Assembly: GCA_028727785.1 (NCBI GenBank)
Contig: JAQYNQ010000124.1
Location: 1-59,836, forward strand
DNA from: Eubacteriaceae bacterium
GTDB taxonomy: Bacteria > Bacillota > Clostridia > Peptostreptococcales > Anaerovoracaceae
Direction of reading: 5' to 3'
Length of the DNA stretch: 59,836 bases
This document shows, piece by piece, positions 7,266 through 17,500 of this stretch. Position 1 is the first letter of the stretch. Every line of letters begins with the position of its first letter. The position numbers were made by a program, and so were the translations under genes. A model generated the notes under the pieces. The model did not search any database. It saw nothing but the letters and a program-made list of their open reading frames with translations, and was not told the DNA's origin.

Positions 7266-8630
7266 ATGAAGCTAGGTTACGATTTGGTAATTGAGCAGGC
7301 CCAGAAACTATCACTGACTCCGGAGCTTATTCAGTCGATTCAGATTTTACAGTTAAGTAACTATGATTTGATTGAGTATGTGAAAAATGAGCTGGTAGAG
7401 AATCCAATGCTAGAAAATGCAAAGTCATTGGACGAGACTCAGCCTATCGATCTTCAGGAGAAGCTAAGAGAATCAGATTATGAGGCGGAAAGATTCAAGC
7501 AATTTGAATATTCTGCTGATGACGAAGATGATCATACTTACGAACAGTATGTGACTCGTGAGGAAACGCTGACCGACCATCTGCTTTTACAGCTTAGCCT
7601 AAGCAATATTAAGAGTGACGAAGCCGCTATCGGGCGATATATTATTGAAGCGATAGATGATAACGGCTATTTAACTATGTCACTTGAAGAAATTGCAGAA
7701 GCTGTAGGCTCTGACACTGATACGGTACAGAAGGTTCTGGACAGGATTCAGACCTTTGATCCTGCAGGTGTTGGAGCAGCTGACTTGAGGGAATGTCTGA
7801 TTATTCAGTTAAGTATGAGGGGATTGCTCACAGAAGAAATTGAATATGTTATTAATAATATGCTGGAAGAACTGGCAGATAAAAAGTTCTCTGTCATTTC
7901 CAAAAAGCTTGGGCTAAAGAAAGAAGAGGTCCAGGCTATTTCTGATTTGATAAAAAGCCTTGATCCTAAGCCAGGCAGAGCCTTTGGCACGGGAAAAGGT
8001 ACTAACTATATTGTTCCGGATATTATTCTGGAAAATCATCACGGTCAGCTGGAGTTGACAAGTAATTATAAGTCAATTCCTAAGCTTAGAGTCAGCTCTT
8101 ATTATGATCAGCTGGTTCGAGAAGCTGCCACTGATGCGGATCTGAAGAAATACATCAATGACAAGTTTAATTCTGCAGTCTGGCTTATTAAGAGCATAGA
8201 GCAGAGAAGAAAAACGATTCATGATGTTTCACAATCAATTTTCAAACATCAGGAAGAGTTTTTTATGAAAGGTGAAAAATATCTTAAGCCGCTGACTCTT
8301 AAGCAGATTGCTGATGAGCTGGGAATTCATGAATCTACAGTAAGCCGTACAATAAACGGAAAATATGTCCAGAGTCCACGTGGAATTTATGAACTGAAGT
8401 ATTTCTTTTCTACGGGTCTTTCAACAGGCGGAGGAGGCAGTGTTTCCTCCAGCAGCATAAAGTCAATGATTAAGGATCTTATTAAGAATGAAGATGAGAA
8501 GAAACCTTACAGTGACCAGGATATAGCAGATATACTTAAGGAGAAAGATATAGAAATAAGCAGAAGAACTGTTGCAAAGTACAGAGAAGGTATGGGAATT
8601 CTTTCGTCATCAAAGCGCAAGCGCTTTTAA
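7266..8630 (+). CDS. rpoN: RNA polymerase sigma-54 factor
   Basis: This 454-residue sigma-54 directs RNA polymerase to -24/-12 promoters, with transcription requiring an enhancer-binding ATPase. Region I is Gln/Leu-rich (LTPELIQSIQILQL near residue 17). The core-binding domain follows. A helix-turn-helix sits at about 338-372 (LTLKQIADELGIHESTVSR), and the RpoN box is SRRTVAKYRE at ~432-441, one residue from the usual ARRTVAKYRE. No sigma-54 activator is encoded in this window. It lies 43 bp before gap, in the place where clostridial relatives often have the glycolytic repressor CggR. Confidence 0.95.
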   Translation: MKLGYDLVIEQAQKLSLTPELIQSIQILQLSNYDLIEYVKNELVENPMLENAKSLDETQPIDLQEKLRESDYEAERFKQFEYSADDEDDHTYEQYVTREETLTDHLLLQLSLSNIKSDEAAIGRYIIEAIDDNGYLTMSLEEIAEAVGSDTDTVQKVLDRIQTFDPAGVGAADLRECLIIQLSMRGLLTEEIEYVINNMLEELADKKFSVISKKLGLKKEEVQAISDLIKSLDPKPGRAFGTGKGTNYIVPDIILENHHGQLELTSNYKSIPKLRVSSYYDQLVREAATDADLKKYINDKFNSAVWLIKSIEQRRKTIHDVSQSIFKHQEEFFMKGEKYLKPLTLKQIADELGIHESTVSRTINGKYVQSPRGIYELKYFFSTGLSTGGGGSVSSSSIKSMIKDLIKNEDEKKPYSDQDIADILKEKDIEISRRTVAKYREGMGILSSSKRKRF

Positions 8631-8673
8631 ATATTAATTGTGTGTATAGTTTATTATTTATGGAGGGAAAAAA

Positions 8674-9690
8674 ATGAGTATCAAAGTAGGGATCAGCGGA
8701 TTTGGCAGAATCAGCAGAGTGGTTATCAGAGCAGCAATGGACATGCCGGAAATCGAAATCGTAGGGATTAACAACCGTAATGTAGATTTGGATTATCTTG
8801 TTTATCAGCTGAAGTACGACTCAACGTTCGGACGATTCCCTAAGTCACTTGACACTTATGAAAACGGGATTGTTATTGATGGCAAGAAGATTCCTGTTTA
8901 CAGTGAATCTGAAGCAATTAACATTCCATGGGCAGAATGTGGTGCTGAGTACATAGTAGAAGGTACAGGAGCCTATACTACTACTGAAAAGGCAATGGAT
9001 CACATTAAAGCAGGCGCAAAGAAGGTTATTATTTCTGCACCTGCAAAGGATAAGGTTACACCGACATTTGTATTTGGTGTAAACCACAAGGAGTACAGCA
9101 GTGACATGCAGGTTGTGTCTAATGCATCATGTACTACAAACTGTCTTGCTCCTATGTGTAAGGTTCTTGAAGACAACTTCGGTATCGAAAAGGGCCTGAT
9201 GTCAACAATACACGCTGCAACAGCAAAACAGAAGGTTGTTGATGCACGTTCACAGAAGGACTGGAGAACAGGCAGAAGCGTATTTGGAAATGTTATTCCT
9301 TCCACTACAGGTGCAGCTAAAGCGGTTGGCCTTGTAATTCCAAGTCTTGCAGGAAAGATGACAGGAATTTCCTACAGAGTTCCTACATCTGATGTATCTG
9401 TAATTGACTTAAATGTTGTTCTGAAAAAAGACACCAGCTATGAAGAAATCTGTCGCGTAATGAAAGAAGCATCAGACAATGAGCTGAAAGGTGTACTGGA
9501 ATATGTAGATGATGAAGTGGTATCATCAGATTTCATAGGGGATCCTTGTACTTCAATTTTCGACTGTAGAGAAGGAATTGAACTGGACAGCAGATTCTTT
9601 AAGCTGATAGGTTTCTACGATAACGAATATGGTTATTCCAGCAAGGTGCTTGAACTTATTAAGTACATGCACGCTGTAGATAATAAATAA
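8674..9690 (+). CDS. gap: Glyceraldehyde-3-phosphate dehydrogenase
   Basis: It oxidises glyceraldehyde-3-phosphate to 1,3-bisphosphoglycerate in glycolysis. The 338-residue product has catalytic Cys153 in SNASCTTNC and His180 in STIHAAT, and the DWRTGR and STTGAAKAVG segments of the GapA type. Two cofactor-site positions are unusual. The glycine motif reads GFGRIS, with Ser14 in place of the third Gly. The second Rossmann strand ends INNRN, with Asn34 where NAD-preferring enzymes have Asp. This may shift the cofactor preference. GGAGGG precedes the ATG. It is the first gene of gap-pgk-tpiA. Confidence 0.95.
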   Translation: MSIKVGISGFGRISRVVIRAAMDMPEIEIVGINNRNVDLDYLVYQLKYDSTFGRFPKSLDTYENGIVIDGKKIPVYSESEAINIPWAECGAEYIVEGTGAYTTTEKAMDHIKAGAKKVIISAPAKDKVTPTFVFGVNHKEYSSDMQVVSNASCTTNCLAPMCKVLEDNFGIEKGLMSTIHAATAKQKVVDARSQKDWRTGRSVFGNVIPSTTGAAKAVGLVIPSLAGKMTGISYRVPTSDVSVIDLNVVLKKDTSYEEICRVMKEASDNELKGVLEYVDDEVVSSDFIGDPCTSIFDCREGIELDSRFFKLIGFYDNEYGYSSKVLELIKYMHAVDNK

Positions 9691-9711
9691 AAATGAATGA
9701 GGTTATAGGTT

Positions 9712-10896
9712 ATGAAAAAAACAATCAGAGACATTGACGTTAAGGGTAAGCGCATTGTTGCAAGATGCGATTTCAACGTTCCTATGCAGGATGGCGTTAT
9801 TACTGACGACAACAGAATTGTGGCAGCTCTTCCTACTATCAAATATCTAGTGGAAAAGGGAGCTAAAGTTGTCTTAATGTCCCACCTTGGCAGACCTAAG
9901 GGGGAAGCTAAGATGGAATACACTCTTGAACCTGTTGCAAACAGACTTAGCCAGGTTCTTGGTCAGGAAGTTAAATTCATCAGCTGTCCTGAAGTTGTAA
10001 ATGACCAGGTTAAGGCAGCAGCTGAAGAACTGAAAGACGGCGAAGTAATGCTTCTTGAAAATGTCCGTTTCAGAAAAGAAGAAACAGATAACGAAGCCGG
10101 TTTTGCAAAAGAACTTGCTTCTCTTGGAGAAATCTTTGTTCAGGACGCGTTCGGAACTGCTCACAGAGCACATGCTTCTACTGCAGGTATTGCTGATTAT
10201 CTTCCTGCGGTATCAGGTTTCCTTATTGAGAAAGAAGTTAAATTTTTAGGCTCTGCAGTTGAAAATCCTGAAAGACCGTTTGTTGCAATAATGGGTGGTG
10301 CTAAGGTTGGCGACAAGATTCCGGTAATAGAAAATTTATTACAGAAGGTTGACACTTTAATTATCGGTGGAGGAATGGCATATACATTCTTTAAGTCCAT
10401 GGGACTTGAAATCGGAAAATCAATTCTTGATGCTGATAATATTGAACTTGCTCAGAACCTGATGGAAAAGGCTGAAGCTTTAGGCGTAAAGATGCTGATT
10501 CCTGTTGATACTGTTTGTGCAGCTGAGTTCAGCAATGACGCTGAAACTAAGATTTGCGACAGAGATGCTATTCCTGCTGACATGGAAGGTCTGGATATTG
10601 GTCCAAAGACTGTAGAACTTTATAAAGAAGCTCTTAAGGATGCAAAGACAGTTGTATGGAATGGACCTATGGGTGTATTTGAAATGCCAAATTTTGCAAA
10701 GGGCACAAAGGCAATAGCTGAAATTCTTGCTGAAAGCGAAGCAATTACTATCATCGGCGGTGGTGACTCTGCAGCTGCAGCTGAACAGTTTGGACTTGCT
10801 GACAAGATGACTCATATCTCAACCGGTGGCGGAGCTTCTCTGGAGTTCCTTGAAGGTAAGGTTCTTCCGGGAATTGCTGTAATTGAGGACAAATAA
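9712..10896 (+). CDS. pgk: Phosphoglycerate kinase
   Basis: It transfers phosphate from 1,3-bisphosphoglycerate to ADP. The 394-residue protein has a normal length and intact motifs: RCDFNVPM near 18, MSHLGRPKG near 56, NVRFRKEE near 115, GGAKVGDK near 197, WNGPMGVFE near 316 and IGGGDSAAA near 345. It starts 21 bp after gap and is followed by a GC-rich hairpin before tpiA, so gap and pgk are cotranscribed and tpiA may be partly attenuated. Confidence 0.96.
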   Translation: MKKTIRDIDVKGKRIVARCDFNVPMQDGVITDDNRIVAALPTIKYLVEKGAKVVLMSHLGRPKGEAKMEYTLEPVANRLSQVLGQEVKFISCPEVVNDQVKAAAEELKDGEVMLLENVRFRKEETDNEAGFAKELASLGEIFVQDAFGTAHRAHASTAGIADYLPAVSGFLIEKEVKFLGSAVENPERPFVAIMGGAKVGDKIPVIENLLQKVDTLIIGGGMAYTFFKSMGLEIGKSILDADNIELAQNLMEKAEALGVKMLIPVDTVCAAEFSNDAETKICDRDAIPADMEGLDIGPKTVELYKEALKDAKTVVWNGPMGVFEMPNFAKGTKAIAEILAESEAITIIGGGDSAAAAEQFGLADKMTHISTGGGASLEFLEGKVLPGIAVIEDK

Positions 10897-10908
10897 GTTT
10901 TGATTTTG

Positions 10909-10951
10909 ACGGATAGTCGGCGGAAGGTAATGCCGCCGGCTCCGTTGTTTT
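10909..10951 (+). terminator. Intercistronic hairpin between pgk and tpiA
   Basis: ACGGA-tagt-CGGCGG pairs with CCGCCG-gc-TCCGT around a 9-nt loop, followed by TGTTTT. It could act as a leaky terminator or an mRNA-processing structure setting tpiA below gap-pgk. Confidence 0.55.
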
Positions 10952-10985
10952 CGCAGATTTTGGAGTATTTTAGGAGGTAATTATA

Positions 10986-11735
10986 ATGAGAATCCCGTTT
11001 ATTGCAGGAAACTGGAAAATGTTCAAGACAAAGAAGGAAGCAATTGATTTTGCTGAAGAATTCAAGAAGCTTTACAAAGACACTGACGTTAAGACTGCTA
11101 TCTGTGCACCTTTCACTCAGCTGGAAGCACTTGTTGAAGCTTTTAAGGATACTGAAATCGGTGTTGGAGCTCAGAACTGCCACTTTGAAGATGAAGGTGC
11201 ATTCACAGGTGAAGTTTCTGTTCCAATGTTAAAGGAAATCGGCGTTGACTACTGTGTTATCGGACACTCTGAAAGAAGACAGTATTTCGGTGAAACTGAT
11301 GAGACAGTAAACCTTAAGCTTAAGAAACTTCTTAGAGACAGTGACATTATTCCAATTCTTTGTGTTGGTGAAAATTTAGAACAGAGAGAGGCAGGACAGG
11401 AAAAGGATATCGTAAGTGCACAGTTAAAGGCAGACTTTGATGGACTGAATGCAGAAGAAGCTGCTAAGGTGGTAGTTGCCTATGAACCGATCTGGGCTAT
11501 CGGAACCGGTAAAACCGCAACTCCTGAGCAGGCAGAAGATATGTGTGCACTTGTAAGAAGCACAATCGAAGAAATGTATGATGAAGAAACTTGTGACAAG
11601 GTTATCATCCAGTACGGTGGCAGTGTTAAGCCTGAAAATGCAACTGAAATCATGAATATGGATGAAATTGATGGTGCATTAGTAGGTGGTGCAAGCCTGG
11701 TTCCTTCAAAATTCATTGAAATTGTAAACTTTTAA
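10986..11735 (+). CDS. tpiA: Triosephosphate isomerase
   Basis: It interconverts dihydroxyacetone phosphate and glyceraldehyde-3-phosphate. The 249-residue TIM barrel has the catalytic residues Lys11 (GNWKMFK), His94 (VIGHSERR) and Glu167 (AYEPIWAIGTGK). The phosphate-binding GGSVKPEN and GGASL loops are near the C-terminus. TAGGAGG precedes the ATG. It follows pgk behind a hairpin and closes the glycolytic group; gpmI and eno, often next in line in Gram-positive clusters, are absent here. Confidence 0.96.
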   Translation: MRIPFIAGNWKMFKTKKEAIDFAEEFKKLYKDTDVKTAICAPFTQLEALVEAFKDTEIGVGAQNCHFEDEGAFTGEVSVPMLKEIGVDYCVIGHSERRQYFGETDETVNLKLKKLLRDSDIIPILCVGENLEQREAGQEKDIVSAQLKADFDGLNAEEAAKVVVAYEPIWAIGTGKTATPEQAEDMCALVRSTIEEMYDEETCDKVIIQYGGSVKPENATEIMNMDEIDGALVGGASLVPSKFIEIVNF

Positions 11736-11756
11736 TCAGATTTCCTGCTAAAAATC

Positions 11757-11785
11757 TTGCTTTTTACCATTTAATATGATAAATT
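11757..11785 (+). promoter_or_regulatory. Promoter of secG-hppA
   Basis: TTGCTT (11757-11762), a 17-bp spacer and TAAATT (11780-11785), about 30 bp before the secG ATG. Confidence 0.6.
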
Positions 11786-11815
11786 AATATGGTTCAAGTT
11801 TAAAGGAGGGATATA

Positions 11816-12046
11816 ATGAAAACCGCATTAATGGTTTTATTGGCAATCGCCAGTATTGTAATCATCGCCAGTGTACTATTACAGTCAAGTAGCAGTGCAG
11901 GTTTATCAGGTTCAATCGGAGGCGGTGCAGAACAATTATTCGGAAAGAAAAAGAGCAGAGGATATGATGCTTTGCTTGAAAAGATTACAGTTATTGCAGC
12001 TGTAGCATTTATGGTTCTTTCCCTGGTAATTGTTGCATTTTTCTAA
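11816..12046 (+). CDS. secG: Preprotein translocase subunit SecG
   Basis: This 76-residue accessory subunit of the SecYEG channel has two transmembrane segments (about 3-23 and 55-75). The linker between them contains the family pattern LLQSSSSAGLSGSIGGGAEQLFGKKKSRG. AAAGGAGGG precedes the ATG. It lies between the glycolytic genes and hppA, as secG often follows glycolytic genes in Firmicutes; the usual partner rnr is about 29 kb away in this genome. Confidence 0.93.
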   Translation: MKTALMVLLAIASIVIIASVLLQSSSSAGLSGSIGGGAEQLFGKKKSRGYDALLEKITVIAAVAFMVLSLVIVAFF

Positions 12047-12093
12047 TAGTTAATTATTTATTATTTAAAATTTAATATTGGAGGTATTCTATT

Positions 12094-14103
12094 ATGATGA
12101 ATTGGATTGCTCCTATCGCAGCTGCTATCGCGTTAGTTGTAGCGTTCTGCTTAACTTCATGGATTAGCAAGGCTGACGAAGGAACAGACAGAATGAAGGA
12201 AATTGCAGGCTTCATCAGAGAAGGTGCAATGGCATTCCTGAAGAGAGAATATAAGACAATGATCATCGTAATCGTTGTACTATTCTTATTAATCGGATTC
12301 GGAATTAACTGGACAACTGCTGTATTATACTTAATCGGTGCGTTCCTGTCAGTTCTGGCTGGTTACTTCGGAATGAATGTAGCTACTAAAGGTAACGTAA
12401 GAACAGCTTGGGCTGCTAAGGAATCAGGTATGTCCAAGGCTCTTAAGATTGCATTCAGATCAGGTGCTGTAATGGGTCTTTGCGTAACCGGTTTAGGTCT
12501 TTTAGGTCTAGGTGTTATTTTCGCAATTCTTGACCTTGCAACAGTTACTCAGTGCATCACTGGTTTTGGTCTAGGTGCATCATCAATGGCTCTATTCGGA
12601 AGAGTAGGTGGTGGTATCTATACTAAGGCTGCTGACGTTGGTGCTGACCTTGTAGGTAAGGTAGAAGCAGGAATCCCTGAAGACGACCCAAGAAACCCTG
12701 CTGTTATCGCTGACAACGTAGGTGACAACGTAGGTGACGTTGCAGGTATGGGATCTGACCTGTTCGAATCATATGTTGGTTCAATTATTTCAGCTATTAC
12801 TTTAGCATCAGTCGCAGTAGCTAATTCACCGGCTAGTGCAACATTTGACGAAGCAACTGCTGCATTATTCCCACTATTACTTTCAGCTGTAGGTATTATC
12901 GCTTCTGTTATCGGTATCTTAATGGTAAGAGGAAACGAAAATACTAACCCTGCAAAGGCTCTTAACATGGGAACTTACATCAGTGGTGCTATCGTAGTTG
13001 TAGTATCAATCTTCCTAAGCAAATCAATGCTGGGTGACTATACTTATGCTTGCGCTATTATCGCAGGTCTGGTTGTAGGTATCTTAATCGGTAAGATTAC
13101 TGAAATCTACACTTCAGCTGATTACGGTTCAGTTAAAAAGATTGCTGACCAGTCACAGACAGGTGCAGCTACTACAATCATCAGCGGTCTTGGTGTTGGT
13201 ATGATGTCAACATTATGGCCAATCATCTGCATCTGCGTTGGTATCTTCGTTGCTTATGCATTTGCAGGCGTATACGGAATTGCTCTTGCAGCAGTTGGTA
13301 TGCTTTCAACAGGTGGTATGACAGTTGCAGTTGACGCTTATGGTCCTGTATCTGACAACGCCGGTGGTATCGCAGAAATGTCAGAACTTCCTCACGAAGT
13401 TAGAGAAATCACTGACAAACTTGACTCAGTTGGTAACACTACAGCTGCTATCGGTAAAGGTTTTGCTATCGGTTCAGCTGCATTAACAGCTCTTGCATTA
13501 TTCGTATCATACGCAGAAGTTGCTCACATCGAAAAGGCAAGCCTGTTAGAACCAATTGTTATCGTTGGATTATTTATCGGAGCAATGCTTCCATTCCTGT
13601 TCTCAGCTATGACTATGAACTCTGTAGGTAAAGCTGCAAACCAGATGATCGAAGAAGTTAGAAGACAGTTCAGAGAAACTCCTGGTATCATGGAAGGAAC
13701 TGCAAAGCCTGACTATGCAAATTGCGTAGATATTTCAACAGGTGCTGCTCTTAAGGAAATGGTTATCCCTGGTCTGATGGCTATCATCGCTCCTCTGGCT
13801 GTAGGTTTCATTCTTGGTGCTGAAGCTCTGGCTGGTATGCTTGGTGGTGCATTATCTGCCGGTGTATTACTTGCTATTATGATGGCAAACGCCGGTGGTG
13901 CTTGGGACAACGCTAAGAAGTACATTGAAGAAGGCAACTACGGCGGAAAGGGATCAGAATCCCACAAGGCTGCTGTAGTAGGTGACACAGTTGGTGACCC
14001 ATTCAAAGATACTTCCGGTCCATCAATCAACATCTTAATCAAGTTAATGACTATTGTATCAGTAGTATTTGCTCCATTATTTGGTGCAGGTCTATTAGGC
14101 TAA
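12094..14103 (+). CDS. hppA: K+-dependent ion-translocating membrane pyrophosphatase
   Basis: It hydrolyses pyrophosphate and pumps Na+ (or H+) across the membrane. The 669-residue, ~16-helix protein carries the acidic pyrophosphate sites [11 protein letters not shown] near 187, DNVGDNVGD near 207 and [15 protein letters not shown] near 630. The sequence [10 protein letters not shown] near 449 has Ala where K+-independent enzymes have Lys, so it is assigned to the K+-dependent class, which contains the Na+ pumps. Pump specificity (Na+ versus H+) cannot be settled by eye. It is followed by a strong terminator. Confidence 0.94.
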   Translation: MMNWIAPIAAAIALVVAFCLTSWISKADEGTDRMKEIAGFIREGAMAFLKREYKTMIIVIVVLFLLIGFGINWTTAVLYLIGAFLSVLAGYFGMNVATKGNVRTAWAAKESGMSKALKIAFRSGAVMGLCVTGLGLLGLGVIFAILDLATVTQCITGFGLGASSMALFGRVGGGIYTKAADVGADLVGKVEAGIPEDDPRNPAVIADNVGDNVGDVAGMGSDLFESYVGSIISAITLASVAVANSPASATFDEATAALFPLLLSAVGIIASVIGILMVRGNENTNPAKALNMGTYISGAIVVVVSIFLSKSMLGDYTYACAIIAGLVVGILIGKITEIYTSADYGSVKKIADQSQTGAATTIISGLGVGMMSTLWPIICICVGIFVAYAFAGVYGIALAAVGMLSTGGMTVAVDAYGPVSDNAGGIAEMSELPHEVREITDKLDSVGNTTAAIGKGFAIGSAALTALALFVSYAEVAHIEKASLLEPIVIVGLFIGAMLPFLFSAMTMNSVGKAANQMIEEVRRQFRETPGIMEGTAKPDYANCVDISTGAALKEMVIPGLMAIIAPLAVGFILGAEALAGMLGGALSAGVLLAIMMANAGGAWDNAKKYIEEGNYGGKGSESHKAAVVGDTVGDPFKDTSGPSINILIKLMTIVSVVFAPLFGAGLLG

Positions 14104-14141
14104 TTGAATAGTTTATAACGAATATAAGGACAAACATTAAT

Positions 14142-14167
14142 GGCTCTGCTTCGGCAGAGCCTTCTTG
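14142..14167 (+). terminator. Terminator of hppA
   Basis: GGCTCTGC-ttcg-GCAGAGCC is an 8-bp stem with a stable TTCG loop followed by TTCTTG. Confidence 0.85.
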
Positions 14168-14191
14168 TATAGGTCCACCTGCAAAAAAAAC

Positions 14192-14220
14192 TTGATTTTA
14201 CAAGGACTAAATGATAAAAT
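14192..14220 (+). promoter_or_regulatory. Promoter of the ileS T-box unit
   Basis: TTGATT (14192-14197), a 17-bp spacer and TAAAAT (14215-14220), about 55 bp before the T-box stem I region. Confidence 0.7.
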
Positions 14221-14274
14221 ATTCGAGTACGAAATTGACCTAACCCATATCGTACGTAGATGAAAAATCAATAT

Positions 14275-14493
14275 TTCAGACAGTGAAGGAACCAGTAGCC
14301 CTGTGTAATAACCTTACAGAGAGATTGTCGTTTGGTGAGAGACAATCGGTGAAGCAGACGTGAATATCACTCCGGAGTCTGACACTTTAATGAGAGGCGC
14401 CTTGATAGAGGTTGCAACTAGGGTGGTACCGCGGTTGAATAATCGTCCCTAATCGGAAACTGTTTATTTTCGGTTAGGGATTTTGTTTTTGAA
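14275..14493 (+). promoter_or_regulatory. T-box leader, isoleucine specific
   Basis: The conserved T-box sequence AGGGTGGTACCGCGG lies at 14420-14434. The specifier region at 14361-14370 reads TGAATATCAC, giving the Ile codon ATC (14366-14368). The leader ends in a terminator whose arms are TCCCTAA (about 14447) and TTAGGGA (about 14474), followed by TTTTGTTTTT. Uncharged tRNA-Ile is expected to stabilise the antiterminator and allow ileS expression. Confidence 0.92.
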
Positions 14494-14506
14494 AGGAATG
14501 AGACCA

Positions 14507-17500
14507 ATGTTTGAAAAGCTATCAGAAAAACCTGTAGCAGAAGTGCAGAACGAGCAGGTTGAAAAATGGAAGGAGGAAGACCTTCTACACAAATGTGTAA
14601 CAGCAAGAGAGGGATCTCCAAAGTTCGTTTTCTTCGAAGGACCTCCAACAGCAAATGGTAAGCCGGGAATTCATCACGTAATGGCAAGAACTCTTAAAGA
14701 CTCAATCTGCCGTTACAAGACTATGAAAGGATACCAGGTTAACAGAAAGGCAGGATGGGACACACACGGACTTCCTGTAGAAATTGAAGTTGAAAAGCAG
14801 CTTAACATGAGCGGCAAGCAGGATATCGAAAAATACGGTATCAAAGAATTTAACGAAAAATGCAGAGAATCAGTATTCACTTACACAGGTATGTGGAGAG
14901 AAATGACTGAAAGAATGGGCTACCTTGTAGACCTTGATAATCCATATATCACTTTAGACAACAACTATGTTGAAAGCTGCTGGTGGATTCTGAAGGAATT
15001 CTTCAAGGCCGGATTAGTATACGAAGGACATAAGATTCTTCCATACTGTCCAAGATGCGGAACAGGTCTGGCTTCCCACGAAGTTGCACAGGGATACAAG
15101 GAAGTTAAGGTTAACACAATCACTGCACAGTTCAAGCTTAAGGGAAAGGACAACGAATACTTCCTTGCATGGACAACTACTCCTTGGACACTTGCGTCCA
15201 ATACAGTTCTTACCTGCGGACCTGAAATCGACTATATCAAAGCCAAGATGACAGAAGGCGATGAAGAAGGCAACTATTTCTATGTTTCTAAGGCTTTAGC
15301 TAACAAAGTTTTAGGTGAAGGCAAATACGAAGTAGTTGAAGAAATGAAGGGTAAGGACCTGGAATACATTGAATATGAACAGCTGATGCCTTTTGTAAAA
15401 GCTGATAAGAAAGCATTCTTCATGACTTGCATGGATTATGTTTCAGTTGAAGATGGTACCGGTATAGTTCATACTGCTCCGGCATTTGGTGAAGACGACT
15501 ATCAGTGCGGCAGAAAGTATGATCTTCCTATGCTGCAGCCTGTAGACGAAAGAGGATGTTATACAGAAACACCTTGGGCAGGCCGTTTCGTTATGGAAGA
15601 AGGTCTGGATGTAGATATCATCAAGTGGCTTGCACAGGAAAACAAGATTTTCTCAAAGGCTAAACTTGAGCATAATTATCCACACTGCTGGAGATGCGGA
15701 ACTCCGCTGGTATACTATGCAAAACCAAGCTGGTATATTGAAATGAGCAAGCTTAAGGATCAGCTTGTTGCCAACAACAACACTGTAAACTGGTATCCTG
15801 ATTTCGTTGGAGAAAAGAGATTCGGAAACTGGCTTGCAGATGTTAAGGACTGGGCTATCTCAAGATCAAGATACTGGGGTACACCTATTCCAATCTGGAG
15901 ATGCGAATGTGGACATCTTGAATGCATAGGAAGCAGAGAGGAACTGGTAGAAAAAGCTATTGAAGACATCGATACTTCAATTGAACTGCACAGACCATAT
16001 GTTGATGATGTTCATATTACATGTCCACACTGCGGAAAACCTATGCAGAGAATTCCTGAAGTTATGGACTGCTGGTTCGACTCAGGCGCAATGCCATTTG
16101 CACAGTGGCACTATCCGTTTGAAAATAAAGACATCTTTGAAGAAAAACTATTCCCTGCTGACTTTATCTGTGAAGGTATCGACCAGACAAGAGGATGGTT
16201 CTATTCACTGATGGCAATCTCAACATTCATCAAGGGACAGGCTCCGTACAAGAATGTACTTGTTAATGACCTTATCCTTGATAAAGAAGGTAAGAAAATG
16301 TCCAAGTCAAGAGGCAACACTGTATCTCCGTTCGAACTGTTCGACAAATACGGTGCTGACGCTACAAGATGGTACCTGATGTCTGTATCACCTGCATGGA
16401 CACCAACTAAGTTTGACGAAGACGGTCTTATCGATATTGTAAGCAAGTTCTTTGGAACTTTAAGAAACGTATATAACTTCTTCGTTCTGTACTCAAACCA
16501 GGACAACATCGAAGCAGATCAGCTGTTTGTGGAATATGACCAGAGACCTGAACTTGACAGATGGATTCTGTCAAAGTACAACCAGCTGGTTAAAGATGTT
16601 ACAGAAAACATGGAAAGCTACGATCATATGAAAACTGTAAGAGCGATTACAGATTTTGTAGCAGAAGATTTGTCAAACTGGTACATCAGAAGAGCAAGAA
16701 GAAGATTCTATGCTGAAGAAATGACAGATGATAAGAAGAGCGTATATGCAACTACTTACGAAGTATTAGTTGGAGTTGCTAAACTTATTGCTCCATTTGC
16801 ACCATTCTTATCAGATGAAATCTATACTAAGCTGACCGGAGAAGAAACAGTACACGTTGCATTCTTCCCAAAAGCAAACGAAGCTTTAATCGACAAGAAG
16901 GTTGAAGAAAGAATGGACCTTGTAAGAACACTTGTAACTCTAGGAAGAGGAGCCAGAGAAAAGGAAAGAATCAAGGTTAGACAGCCACTTCCTGAAATTC
17001 TGGTTGATGGCAAATACAAGGATACTATTGAAGACCTTACTCCGCTGATCATGGAAGAACTTAATGTTAAGAAAGTATGCTTTGCAGACCAGCTTGGTGA
17101 GTACATGGACTTCAGCCTGAAACCAAACTTCAAAGTTGCAGGACCGGTTCTTGGAAAGAAGATCAAAGCATTCGGAGGCGCGCTTGCTAAGGAAGATCCT
17201 GCAGCATTCAACGCAAAGCTAGAAGCTGAAGGAAAAGTTGCTATGGAATTAGATGGAGAAACATACGAAATCGAAAAGGACTTCGTTGATGTGAGAATCA
17301 GTGCTAAGGACGGATTCGCAGTAGCAATGGAAAACAATGTATTCACAATCTTAGAAACTACAATCACTGATGAATTAATCAGCGAAGGTCTTGCAAGAGA
17401 GCTTGTATCTAAGGTTCAGCAGATGCGTAAGCAGAACAATTACGAAATGATGGATAATATTGAAATCTTCGTATGTGCAGATGCAGATGTTAAGAAAGCT

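Noticed and set aside
16822..17367. 181-aa minus-strand frame in ileS
   Set aside because: Ser/Leu-rich shadow of the ileS coding frame with no start signals.
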